From the NCBI GenBank assembly GCA_028023455.1, contig JAQFVV010006197.1:17607254-17671253 (forward strand): DNA of 64,000 nt, read 5' to 3'. Positions 47,860 through 58,215 of the stretch are shown in pieces. A model generated the notes under the pieces. That model was not told the origin of the DNA and searched no databases. It saw only the letters and a program-made list of their open reading frames with translations. This DNA is from Epiperipatus broadwayi. Taxonomy: Eukaryota; Onychophora; Udeonychophora; Euonychophora; Peripatidae. The position numbers and the translations under genes were made by a program. The first letter of the stretch is position 1, and every line of letters begins with the position of its first letter.

Positions 47860-48085
47860 CAGTGCTTTCAGATCCAAGGCTCCTCACTGATGAAGGCCCA
47901 CAAGCCAGAAACTAGTCTGGGGATATTGGATGAGCAGACACTAGGTGGGGATTTTATGCACAAGCCTTCTGGCATCCATTGATTACTCTAGCTTGCTGTA
48001 TGTGGCAATACGAATAGTGAGTTTTGCATGTTTTAACAGGGTTATAAGCAAGCATAAGAAATGGTGATCATGTGATGTTTAAGTG
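47860..48085 (+). repeat. Family R single unit with intact hammerhead
   Basis: A unit in one orientation: hammerhead, then GAGCAGACACTAGGTGGGG, ATTTTATGCACAAGCCTTCT, GGCATCCATTGATTACTCTA, and AAGCATAAGAAATGGTGATC. It is the least diverged R copy in the window and serves as the reference for the others. Confidence 0.7.
47872..47931 (+). ncRNA. Type I hammerhead ribozyme, family R (copy R4, core intact)
   Basis: Outer stem I ATCCAA (47,872-47,877) / TTGGAT (47,926-47,931); inner stem I CCTCA (47,882-47,886) / TGGGG (47,918-47,922); core CTGATGA (47,887-47,893); stem II GGC-CCACAA-GCC; GAAA (47,908-47,911); very short stem III CTAG; cleavage expected after GTC (C at 47,917). All conserved core positions are present. 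Type I hammerheads with a 1-2 bp stem III are typical of Penelope-like elements and retrozymes. They cut poorly as monomers and better as dimers. It lies in the sense strand of the host intron, so it could in principle cut the pre-mRNA. Confidence 0.75.
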
Positions 48086-48555
48086 CCTTTATTATTGTTA
48101 AATATTTAAAATTTTAAATAAGCCCCATCTTTAAAATAACTAAGAATAACATTTAACTTGAAATTTTTGTATTTAGAACATACAACCGATGACAATATAA
48201 AAACATTCCAACATTAACAGATGCAATTCACTTTTAATACAGAGGGGGAAAAAAATTACAAATGAATTGCATTGTATTTTTTTCAAGCATCTTAATTTAG
48301 AAAAATAAATAAGCTACTTGAGTATTTTAATAATCAAGTTATCTTTTTATCAGAATATTTTAGATTTCTCATCGAATATTTACACTTATAAAAAAGCAAC
48401 TACATTGTTACTATATGAATAATAAACTTTATTTTAAAAAAATATATTGTATATACAGAATGATTTTTTGAGTAATATTATTTTTAAAAAAAAATGGTTT
48501 TAAAAAAAAGTCTTTTATACTGTATACACACTAAAACAAATCTTATTTTGATCTT

Positions 48556-48665
48556 TTTTTTTTTCATATGTCATAGCATCGGCCGGGACGCGAACCCACA
48601 ACCGTCTGCAACCAACTACTTGCTTGCATGGCGGCTGCGATATCTCTTGGCTAACAACGCAAGAC
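48556..48665 (-). repeat. tRNA-derived SINE (family T, copy 3) with 17-bp TSD
   Basis: Read on -: GCGTTGTTAGCCAAGAG, anticodon-loop-like CATGCAA, B box GGTTCGCGTCC, GATGCTATGACATATGA, poly-A (T-run on +). The perfect 17-mer AATCTTATTTTGATCTT flanks it (48,539-48,555 and 48,666-48,682). This proves insertion by LINE-type reverse transcription and sets the borders exactly at 110 bp. Confidence 0.9.
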
Positions 48666-48742
48666 AATCTTATTTTGATCTTAAAAAGCAATTACTGTAC
48701 TTCCTTAAGGGTTACTCAAAAAGATTGTGGTAATTATAATCT

Positions 48743-48755
48743 CCCCCCCCCCCCC
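48743..48755. repeat. C13 homopolymer
   Basis: Thirteen consecutive C in an otherwise AT-rich stretch. Shorter C-runs lie at 17,555 (8) and 20,186 (10). Confidence 0.9.
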
Positions 48756-49251
48756 AATGTTTTTTTTTCCCAATACTGTGTAACCTTCAAAATATTTTTA
48801 TAAGTCAACTTCCAACAATAAATTTTTGGGAATTATTATTTATTAGATTACAATTTAATTTAAAACTGATATTTCCCACCAAGTAACTTTATTGTGCAGC
48901 CTGCACTAGGAAAGAAAGGTTAACTCATACATTTTATTAGTAAATTATTGCAATTTTTTTTTTTTAAATTTTTGTTACCATTGATACATTTTCAAAACTT
49001 TAATTTAAAAGTACAATTTAATTTTTTTTAACATAAATACTTAACTCTTAAAACTTTGTTTAGGGTTTTATGATATAGATAGTACTGAAACTATTTGAAT
49101 GATTGAATTAATATATTTATGTAAGTACCATTATTTACCAAAATTATTTTCAATATGTTTATACGTAAATTTTAGATTAAAAAAATTATTCCTCTTCCCA
49201 CACATATCATCTCCCACACATATATAATCAGGGCTCAGTTTATATTAAGAT

Positions 49252-49308
49252 GATCTGGATCAACTGATGAGGGTTGGTTCAGCACAATATATATATATCT
49301 TGGGGATC
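49252..49308 (+). ncRNA. Hammerhead ribozyme, family H (copy H5)
   Basis: Outer stem I GATC (49,252-49,255) / GATC (49,305-49,308), inner TCAA / TTGG, intact core CTGATGA (49,264-49,270), stem II GGGTTG-GTT-CAGCAC (mostly paired with wobble), then AATA where GAAA is expected, stem III of TA repeats, cleavage after ATC (C at 49,299). Loss of G12 and A14 should abolish cleavage. Confidence 0.6.
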
Positions 49309-49725
49309 AATTATCTTTTTAACACATTTGTGGCCATGTGTATCGGTTGTATAAGATAGAGTTGATAGCTGTAGGGAGTTTGAAAGTCTGAGTTCAAATC
49401 CCTTCTAGTTACATTAAGTTCAATATAGACATTATACTTGTAGTTAAATATTACATATTTAGTCTATTCTGCTCTTCCCTCTTCTATGTATTTAAATGAA
49501 CATATTAAGGTCCTATATATAAGGGGTCAGATTGACTTAAAGTCAACATGGGTATGATAATAATATTGCCATCAACAAGACTTTGATGTTTTCATCAGAT
49601 TTTCAGTGATATGGATGGCTGAAAAGTAGGAGGGTGGAGAAGTTTGAAACCTATTCATTATAGTTTGAATATTTTCTATCTTAATATAAATTGAGCCCTG
49701 ATTATATATATGAGTGGGAGATGGT

Positions 49726-49770
49726 GATCTGGACCAACTGATGATTGCTGGGTTAGCATGAATAGAGATC
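49726..49770 (+). ncRNA. Hammerhead relic, family H (copy H6)
   Basis: GATC, CCAA, intact core CTGATGA (49,738-49,744), stem II TTGCTG-GGT-TAGCAT, GAAT, then GATC directly. The cleavage site and inner 3' strand of stem I are deleted. It is inactive. Confidence 0.55.
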
Positions 49771-49829
49771 AATTATCTTTTTCACATATGTGTATCAGTT
49801 GTATAAGATGGAATTGATAGTTGTAGGGA

Positions 49830-50125
49830 ATTTGTAATTGACCAAGATATTTACTAATGCAGTTTCAAGCTATAATTCTAAGCAGATGGTTCTCAACTGC
49901 TACACATCCACTGTACTGTCATATTAATGTTGTTTTGTTGAATATAAGGAAACTCTCGATCCAAGCCACATGATAGAGACTTTGAAAAGATAGGAATGGC
50001 CATCATTCATATTCAACAAAACAATTAATATGACAGTACCGCGCATGTGTAATGGTTGATTATCATCTGGTTAGAATTACATTTTGAAACTATGCTAGTA
50101 AATAAATTCTTAGTCAATTATAATT
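49830..50125. repeat. Palindromic repeat, ~295 bp
   Basis: The arms are about 115 bp each: ATTTACTAATGCAGTTTC, AATTCTAAGCAGATGG, TGTACTGTCATATTAA and TTGTTTTGTTGAATAT on the left recur inverted on the right, ending near 50,125. The centre contains TCTCGATCCAAG and GATAGGAATGGCCATC. A second, rearranged copy lies at 50,215-50,410. No target duplication was identified. Confidence 0.7.
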
Positions 50126-50214
50126 AATTCTAATATCTTTTAATATTAATACACAGTAAATGTTAAAATTTCACGGGTTTTTAATATGCAGAATAAAGTG
50201 AATAATATAAAATA

Positions 50215-50410
50215 TTCATGCTCTCAATCCAAGATACTTATGATTGGCCTATATAATTGCATTTAGGTATAAAGATAAGATGGCCATTCTTATCTCTTCA
50301 AAGTGTATCTTGGATCAAGAGTTTTCTCATATTCAACAAAATAATGTTGATTAATATGACAGTACAGAGCATGTGTAGTGGTTGATTCACATCTGTTTAG
50401 AAATATTAAT
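50215..50410. repeat. Rearranged copy of the 49,830 palindrome
   Basis: It shares GATGGCCATTCTTATC, TCTTGGATCAAGAGTTTTCT (centre, inverted relative to the first copy), CATATTCAACAAAA and TAATATGACAGTAC. The left arm is missing. Confidence 0.6.
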
Positions 50411-50514
50411 ACTTAAAAATTGAATTGAAATAGGTTTTTTTTATTATAATATTCATTGTTGTTCTATCAAAATAAAAACATTAAACTTAGTAATAATGTT
50501 TGTTTTATCTAGAG

Positions 50515-51024
50515 CAGGGGTGGACAAATAGTGGCCCAAGGGCCACATATGGCCTGCTAAGAGCTTTTATGTGGCCCTCCAAGAGCTTTTATGTGGCCCG
50601 CCAAGACAATCAGAAAAATCCGCCTTGAACTGAGATTTACTTCACGTGTGTGACCGAAGATTCATCTCGTATTTTCCACTAGGATGGCCATGTCAATACA
50701 CATGCGCAATGTAGATACAATGTGCAGTGCTTTTCCAGTTTGATTTAATTTCAATTTTGTCTTTGAATTAGCAAGTATATACATTTCCAACTTTAGTGAA
50801 ACCATGAACCCTCCAAAAAAATGTAAAATTGGTGATGAATGTTATGTGTTTAATGAAGAATGGACAAACAAATATTTTTTGGGTAATACAGGGAATAAAG
50901 CAGTCTTTATTGTGTCATGAAAAAAGGTGCGGCCATCCACTGACCTTCACTTCCACAAAATGGCCCTGATGCAGCTCTCCACCAACCTCTGCGGCCCCCG
51001 AGCCAAAACAATTGCCTATCCTTG
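50515..51024 (+). mobile_element. hAT element, internally deleted, 510 bp with perfect 8-bp TSD
   Basis: The ends CAGGGGTGGACAAATAGTGG and (inverted) CAAGGATAGGCAATTGTTTT form imperfect terminal repeats. ATCTAGAG lies on both sides (50,507-50,514 and 51,025-51,032), the 8-bp duplication typical of hAT, with the preferred nTCTAGAn form. An internal 22-bp tandem duplication (AGAGCTTTTATGTGGCCC twice) lies at 50,559-50,604. The remaining transposase coding region is only its N-terminus (next entry), so it depends on another copy for movement. The perfect target duplication suggests a fairly young insertion. Confidence 0.9.
50804..50920 (+). pseudogene. hAT transposase N-terminal remnant
   Basis: A 38-codon frame starting at the ATG at 50,804: MNPPKKCKIGDECYVFNEEW then TNKYFLGNTGNKAVFIVS and a stop. 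The pattern 'K.+...E.R.FN.EW...YF......KA.CL.C' opens hAT transposases of the group that gave rise to GTF2IRD2-like proteins, where a BED-type zinc finger follows. The first zinc ligand is already lost (IVS for L.C), and the rest of the ORF is deleted. Confidence 0.7.
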
Positions 51025-52836
51025 ATCTAGAGTAATAAGAAATGGAATATTTCATTACTCCATAATACTAACATTACAGTTTATTATTTGCAACAGATCA
51101 ACAACATCAATTTTTATGCATTTGTAAGAGAAAATATTTTAATAAACACATCACACATGAAATCAACAATATACATGATAATGGTTGACAGTGAAGAAGG
51201 ATGCTGTGAGACTTATAATAATGAGGGTCAAATTATCAAAATCGGATAACATTCTATCTAATCAAAAAGTAACTATTATATCAATATACAATAACATATA
51301 ATTATTGGAATACAAAAATTGCAATTGTAATTAATAAATTGCTAATTTGCTATTATCTGATCACCACATGATTAAACACAGTCATGATAATGATGAATTC
51401 ACAAACTATAATTTTTGATTTCATGTTGAAAATAATAAAAATAATTTAGTATGTAATTAACTTGGAAATTTATTGTTTGAAAATCACATGACCTAGTAAT
51501 TGATTGTATCATTGCTTATTTACTATTGCATGTCACCTCTTTAACCCAATTTATTTTGGAAATTTCAAAATTTTAACTTCTATCATAAACTCTTAACATC
51601 AAAATGAAAAGATAAATAAACATGGCAGTTTTGAATTAAAGTTTCAAAAATAAAAAAAAATTAATTTGAAACTTTAATTTGCTGTATTATTATGCAAAAA
51701 AAATGTAAATATTTTATAAAAAACAAAAAAATTTAAATATGCAGTATTACAAGAGAGTCAATCCCTGGTTAATGGCCTATTTTTTGATTAAAAGAAAAAA
51801 AAAGTATTCTAGAATAAATAAGAGTTAAGCATGCATATAAATTAAACACAGTCATATCAATATTTTAATTAATTTCCTAACCTATAGCTCACATTTTTTT
51901 GATTAGTGACTACTTAATTGTATGCATAATCTTTTTATGTGTATGCACTCATATATATGGGTTGATTATCTATGTAAATCCCTAATCATATCTTAATACT
52001 ACATATAAAAAAATATTAATCTTTTTTTAATTCAATAGTGTTGTAAAAACCAGTTAATGAATGGAAATTATATATCCTTATAAAGTGTATTTTTATACAT
52101 TTTGTATAATTGTTATATGTTGTTCAATTGATAAATTTTACTTTTGTATTTATAAGTATTTAAATTGCTGCTCCCACCATTATATATTAACTTTATATAA
52201 AAAATGATAGATGTCACTATGTATGCAATGTAAATTGAAGCTTTAAAATATTTTACAGTCATGATGAGAAGGATAGAAAATATTTGCTGAGAAAAACCTT
52301 TCTGAATAATTCTTACAATAAATATATACAATTATTGCTACTGCATAATAGTATTTTGTACTATATTACACTATTTAATTAATTTTTTTTTTTAACCAAA
52401 CATTTATTTATTTTTTCTTCTTTAAAAAAATATAAAGAATAATGTTAAAATAGTTGCATATCTAATTAGTTGAAGAATCAAGATTACAACTGGTTAATAT
52501 ATCAGGAATGTTTTAGAAAATGTACATGTTGGGTTTTTTTTTTTTTTCTGGTTAAAAAGCAAAAAGATGACAAATCGCAACTTTAAAATAACTTCCCTTT
52601 AAAAAGTTTTAATAATCCAAAAAGGAATTTCACTCTCATGGAAAAAGATATCTATTATTATTTTTGATCTAAAAGATAAGCCTATAAAAATTTGTCATAC
52701 ACTAAATAGATAACTCTCTTAAAAAATAAGTTCACCAAAAAGAAAAGCTATACAAACAGCAAATAAGTGCACAATTGGATAACAAACCCCATTATAATTC
52801 TTTTACAGAAAGTAGGAACAGTTATAAAATTTACTT

Positions 52837-52860
52837 ATTGATTGATTGATTGATTGATTT
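52837..52860. repeat. (GATT)n microsatellite
   Basis: Six uninterrupted ATTG/GATT units. Confidence 0.9.
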
Positions 52861-53269
52861 TTTTAAAAAAAACATTGGTCTCATATGTGTGACTTAAAAT
52901 GTCCAAACTAGCTATATGCCAGTCTTCATAAAAGTAATGAAAACATAAAGGAGCTTCCAGTAAAATTTTTCAAATAATACTACAGTTCAAAATTACAGGA
53001 GTAAAGATATGAAAGTAATTTTACTTAAATGTTTCAATAATGACTACCTGAATTGAAAATTTTAATAGCCCAATGAATATTTATAAGAAGATATTAAATG
53101 GTAAAAAAGGAACCCAAAATATCTAATAACTATTTTCAATAAGAAGTAAAATTTAATATTTTCATACATCATTTTTGTGAAATAAATCATAATGCAGTGT
53201 TGGAGAAAATAATATTTTTATTATTTGAATTTTTTTATATAAGAGTGTACCAGTCAGATGATGTATGTT

Positions 53270-54840
53270 GGTTTAACCCAGTTCAAATACTAGGCGAAAG
53301 TACCTCGAGGCCACCCATACGCGAGATATAAAATCAAGAATACTATGGACTCTGCCCTATTCGCCTATTCTCGAGTCTAACTACGAACCAATAACATATC
53401 TGAGATACACATAAATTATTTTCTCACCCGGCCCAAAGCTCAGCATCAGGGAGAGACATGGACAAGAATACTTATGGAACTAATTAAGTTAAATGTGCAT
53501 AAAATATAATATAAATTAAATGTTTGTGTGTACCTGGATCATTGGACAAATAATATAAAAAGTTAAGCTAATAAGAAATTGCAATAATGTCAGGAGACTT
53601 AAGCTTTTTAGTTTAATAACATATTTAATGAATGACATTTTAAAATATTAGGAATGTTTTAACTACCTCCGCTATTCCCCGATTGATTTATGATAAAAAC
53701 TAGACAATAAAGGCGGATAGTAATTACATAAGATTTTGCGGTCTAAGTCTATTTCTTCCCAACTTCAATAAAATTATTAACTCGAATTCCCTCGATAAAG
53801 CACAATTAAAATAAATCTTTCACAAAACATTTTCTAGTTGCTTTATGCTTAAAAACAATTTTAAAATATTTAAGACATCTATAACTAACTAAGATATAAG
53901 TATGGGGCTAAAGGCGGACAAAAGAGGTGTTATCGAGGAGATCAAGTTGGCAAACAAAGGAAACTTACTAGTATTTAATTTACAGACATAATTTGAATTG
54001 GAAAGATTTTTTAAAATGAAAATTAACTTTTAACTTACACTGCAATGGAATAAGAAACATTTATAACATTTTAACAATGAGGAATAGCGAAGGGGAAAAA
54101 GGTTAAAACAGTTACATTATATACATCATTAAATGAAACAGTTAAGAAAGGTATTTATCAAAAGGTAAAGTAATAAATAGTTCATGAGGAGACATACGGT
54201 TACCATCCTAGTTTACTTGGTCCAGTTCCCTCGACATTTGTGGCTTGATACGTCCGTAGAGAGATATTTGTTCAGACAAATGAATTTGAAGTAGTCAGCA
54301 TTTTAAGACTAAAGGCATACATGACTGACAGTTGGCATTTATAGATGGTTGGACACGTTAGGCATTTTGATGGACATAGGACCTCGGCGGCAGGCAAAGC
54401 TGTGTGCCTAGCCACCAATCATGGTCGCGTCCATCAAATTAGTATAACTTTTAACCGGTCGCATGTTTGAATCAGATCAGTAAGAATAAATTGCTGGAAC
54501 TCTTCAAAATAGGTTTTGCAATGCTTTCAGAGTCAGCCTTTGAATAATAATAAGAATGAAGCTCTGCGAATTTCAGCAGAGTTTCTTCAAGAACAAAATG
54601 TAATGCACAAAATCTGGATCATCTCAAGCACAGGGCATGAGTAAGCATAAGATGATTTTTAAAAGCAAAATCTTAATAATCTAAACACAGGATCTGTATG
54701 AATCAGCAAGAGAACCATAGAGAACCAAGTCTTTTATTCTCCTCTCCTTTTTATACCTTTCTAAGAGCTACCCTTCTATTGTTTTGCATATGATTTTAGA
54801 TCTTGATAAGCCCCCCACGCTCCTTTGTTTCAAGGTAAGT
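53270..54840 (-). mobile_element. Unclassified 1.5-kb GC-richer block, possible LTR-like insert
   Basis: Much richer in G+C and CpG than the surrounding intron, notably 53,280-53,480 and 54,180-54,480. On - there is a well-formed TATA box (TATAAAAAGG at 54,755-54,746), followed 20-60 bases later by plausible start-region sequence and, further on, CG-rich sequence. AAAGGCGGA occurs twice (about 53,710 and 53,910). No protein domain, terminal repeats or primer-binding site could be fixed, so an LTR or TRIM remnant is only one option. A regulatory island is another. Confidence 0.3.
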
Positions 54841-55879
54841 TTTAACTAAAAATAAACGTTCAATTTCTTTTTATCAAATTGTGCATTTAAGTTTGAATTT
54901 TATTTAATTCAAAGGGCCATCTTTAATTGCCTTGAAAGGAATATTAATTAAACAAAAACCATTCCTTTGGAAATATTGTTAGGCTTATCCCAAAATAAAA
55001 TCATACACCATATTTGAACAAAATTTTAAAAGAAAAATATCTTATTATTTCTTTTAACAAATATTTCAACAGAATTTTGCATTAACTCCTATATATACGC
55101 TTGACGTTTATATATGTTTGATTAATAAGTTTTTCAAAGTAAATTTTAATAACAATCTTAAACAGAATTTTACTTTAAAAGAAATATTTTAAAGCAATTA
55201 ACTACATTTAATATGCGTTGAATATAAAAAAATAAAGCCCATTAATTTTATATTTTTATGCAAAATCCTGTTGATATTTCGATATAAACTTAATCCAGGT
55301 TACAATATTGGAAAGTTTATATAAGGCTGTGAAGCATGGATCGGACTTCCAGATCCATTGCTTCAAGGGAAAGAGTGCAAAAGTTGAGTAATGGAATATA
55401 TGTATAAAAAGTAAACAGATGACGTCTTTAAAAAAATACTATTTAGATGATTGTTAGAAGTTGATGTTGATATGACAACTTATTACAATGTATGAATAAT
55501 GACATCACCCAGCAAATTAAAAATAGTATAATTTTCATTTATCTATTATCTAAAAAAGTTTGTTTTAAATAATTTAATTTAAAATTAATGAGATTTAAAT
55601 AAGATTAAGAATTTAACCTTGTGCAAATATCGTTATATGTAAGAATGCTTTTAAATATTTAATATGTTATAGTTATAATCCAATATTATATTTAACTATT
55701 TGGCATTAAGTTTCAAGGTTACTTGCTCTTTGTTTTTCTACAAGCAATTTATTCACTTTAGGAGATATTACTGAGTTTTAAAGCAAATAAAGGTTTGAAA
55801 TATAATCTGTAACACTGGAAAATAATTCATTTTAAAATAGCCATTGTGTAAAGAAATGCAATGCTATTTCATGAGTATC

Positions 55880-56080
55880 ATAAATATATATATATATTCA
55901 TATTTATGTGTGGGAGATGATGATCTGGACCAACTGATGAGTGCTAGTTCAGCATGAAATATATATATTGGAGATCGATTATCTTTTTCGGTCATATAAG
56001 AAGGAATTCATAGTTGTAGGGAATTTCCTTCTAGTTACATTGTAATTAAATGTTAAGTATTCATATTGTCAATTTTTTCT
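55880..56080 (+). repeat. Family H subfamily 2, single copy
   Basis: Shares GTGTGGGAGATGATGATCTG, the hammerhead, ATTATCTTTTTC, and ATAGTTGTAGGGAATTT with 49,700-49,830. Confidence 0.6.
55922..55976 (+). ncRNA. Hammerhead ribozyme, family H (copy H7)
   Basis: Outer stem I GATC / GATC (55,922-55,925; 55,973-55,976), inner CCAA (55,930-55,933), intact core CTGATGA (55,934-55,940), stem II GTGCTA-GTT-CAGCAT, intact GAAA (55,956-55,959), TA-repeat stem III. At the cleavage site the consensus ATC-TTGG has become ATTGG (a loss of two bases), which removes the cleavage C. The core is the best preserved of the H copies, but it is probably uncleavable. Confidence 0.65.
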
Positions 56081-57349
56081 CTAGAGAATTTAAAAACTTT
56101 CTCTTTTAAAACATCTTTTTAATTGAAAATGCCACCAAATAAAAAAGGAAATTCAAATTTATTTAACATATGCATCATATCAATCAGTTACTGGTTTTAA
56201 ATTAATATTTCACATTAATGTTGTAAAAACCTGACTTGGGATATTGAGCTAAAATGCTTGTGCATAATTGTATGTAGTTTTGTCAAGGTTTTATAGTTTA
56301 CTTTAAAAATATTTTCAATAAATTCCAAGGTTGTTTGTTCAATATAATTTTAATTTTATATAATGCAATTTTTTTGTATTTACTTGTTGATATTACTTGT
56401 CCTAGATGAGTAGTAGTAATAAGAATAATTTCCGGTTAAGCAAAATTTTCAATTCTTGAAAAAGCAAAAGCAAAAAAAAAAAAAAATAGATATTTGAAAT
56501 TTAACTACAATAATTAACTATGTCCACTATATTGGGATTTTTAAATCTGTAAATCTCTTAATTCTAATTAGTTATCAAAGAGAAGAACAGTCATCAAAAA
56601 CCATTATATTGGGTTTCAGTATTATTATTAAAGTCATTGGTCATACTCAATCATCAACATATCAAAAATTGACAGGATATCTATAATTGTTATTAACTTG
56701 GCATCGGTAAAAGATAAGGACTTTATCATCTATCCTGATAGCTACCACAACTTGGTAGCCATCCATGAAGAAAATGAATAAAACAATATAGCCTTAGGCA
56801 AAAATTGTTATATTTTTATTTAATTTAAATTTATTGTTATGATAAGAATTATATTCCACACACCCATTTTCTTTACAAATTTTTTTTTTTTTGTATGAAT
56901 CAAACTTCTTTACACCCATAGATATATTATTCAGCTGCACTTATATTTCAACTATATCTTATGGTCATTTTCAAGGTCTGTTTCCAATTATTAATTTATA
57001 GAACTACTTTAACTTCATTGTAAAAAAAGTAAAATGAATAACTGTATATGAGATCAATTGAAAATAGATCTTAAGAATAACTTTAAGACATGGTTGAAAT
57101 GTAGACAGAGATATAGGATTATATATATATAGATGAAGAGAAATTGGGTTCATATAATAAATCTGAAACGTAAAGAGAGAATGAGTTATATGTAGAATAT
57201 AATTTTTATATAGTAGAATTTTCCCTATTTTTTTTTAAATGTCATAAAAAACATATATTATAAACATTTTATATATATATTTGTCGTTGTTTAAAAAAGT
57301 TTTAGTTTCTTTCTTTTCTCTGACTACTGTTAGACTTTATTGAATATAG

Positions 57350-57930
57350 TTTACGTTTATTGTTATCATTTATTTTATAGATGTTAGTAAAAAAAAATGT
57401 TTGCAAAAATACGATTTTGATATTTTTTATTTTAGCATTACAAACAACACAACAATAACCCTAAAACTAATCCTAAACCTAACCCTAAAACTAGCCCTAA
57501 TCCTAACTCTAAAACTAACCCTAATCCTAACCCTAAACTTAACCGTAACAAGTTTTACTTTTAGTTGTCATTCTATTTGAAATAAAAACTAGTGGTAAAC
57601 AACAACAAAAAAAAAAGCCGTAACTCCAGTAAAAAAATCTCCGATAGAAAATTTATTTTTCTAATAAAAAGCAAACTAAAAAAGACAAATCAAATTGTAA
57701 TTTGTTTATTTTATTTTACATTTATTATTATCATTTAATTTGTATACGTTAATAAAAAATAATAAAAACAAAAGAAAATAGTCTTTTTCGCATTACAAAA
57801 AACACATCAAAATGATTATAATTAACAGCCCGGGAATGATCATATTTTATAGTTTAAGCCTGAAAACTGCGCCATCGAGTGGGATATAGTAGCTATTCAA
57901 TGACAACCGATTGGAATTATTGAACCAATT
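57350..57930. repeat. Repeat with interstitial telomere-like (CCCTAA)n tract
   Basis: 57,455-57,545 is a degenerate array of CCTAAC, CCCTAA, CCTAAA and CCTAAT units. The flanks are partly duplicated: TTTATTGTTATCATTTATTT with GCATTACAAACAACA at 57,358-57,450 recurs as TTTATTATTATCATTTAATT with GCATTACAAAAAACA at 57,718-57,805. The tract is thus probably carried inside a repeat, not a chromosome end. A hexamer period fits TTAGGG-type telomeres. The arthropod TTAGG pentamer would give CCTAA. Confidence 0.65.
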
Positions 57931-58078
57931 TAAAAGACAAAAAAGAAAGTTATTTATGTATTACATCTGTTAAGTATTAAAAAATGGTTTTTAAAAGATA
58001 ATAAAATGTTATTTAAAAAGTTTTCTTTTTTAATATTCTATTTAATTAATTTATAAGATATATATATATATTTTAAAG

Positions 58079-58215
58079 GTGATCACATTCCTAATAATAT
58101 TAAGCCATCAAATTCTGAAGAAGAAACAAATCATTTACCATCTTCAGAAGAAGCAGAATCGACTGAAACATCAACCTACCTGTATGAAAAAATTCCCATT
58201 CCTCAGCAAGACAAT
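58079..58215 (+). CDS. Host gene, second coding exon
   Basis: Acceptor ATATATTTTAAAG|GT (58,078/58,079) and strong donor AAT|GTGAGT (58,215/58,216). It is 137 nt, entering in phase 1 and leaving in phase 0. After the shared Gly it encodes 45 residues: DHIPNNIKPSNSEEE, TNHLPSSEEAESTE, TSTYLYEKIPIPQQDN. It is rich in Ser, Glu and Thr, with no hydrophobic segment, so it is a disordered acidic stretch, as in the cytosolic N-terminus of many membrane or regulatory proteins. Codon use and G+C stand out from the flanks. I do not recognise the family. Confidence 0.8.

Larger units (their letters stand above)
49203..49830 (+). mobile_element. Family H subfamily 2: two hammerhead pieces plus inverted repeat
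   Basis: The words TCAGGGCTCAGTTTATATTA (49,229-) and TAATATAAATTGAGCCCTGA (49,682-) are reverse complements, each next to a (TA)n/CCCACAC border. A hammerhead follows at 49,252 and again at 49,726, in the same orientation. Downstream of each is GGTTGTATAAGAT, GTAGGGA.TTTG. After the first copy comes GAGTTCAAATCCCTTCTAG, a B-box-like word, so this subfamily may have a tRNA-like promoter. Confidence 0.6.
47494..58078 (+). other. Putative intron of the host gene, 10.6 kb
   Basis: GT at 47,494 and AG at 58,077-58,078. It holds a family R piece with a hammerhead, a SINE, family H pieces, a palindrome, an hAT element, a GC-richer block and telomere-like repeats (separate entries). Stretches 51,033-53,260, 54,841-55,870 and 56,081-57,340 are AT-rich with nothing recognisable, apart from (GATT)n at 52,837-52,860. 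Confidence 0.5.

Noticed and set aside
49883-50069. hAT-type MITE starting CAGATGG and ending CATCTG
   Set aside because: The inverted repeat continues well beyond these points on both sides (to about 49,830 and 50,125), and the flanking 8-mers are inverted, not direct, repeats.
57455-57545. True chromosome end or fusion point
   Set aside because: The tract is short, degenerate and framed by partly duplicated flanks, with ordinary sequence and an exon beyond it.
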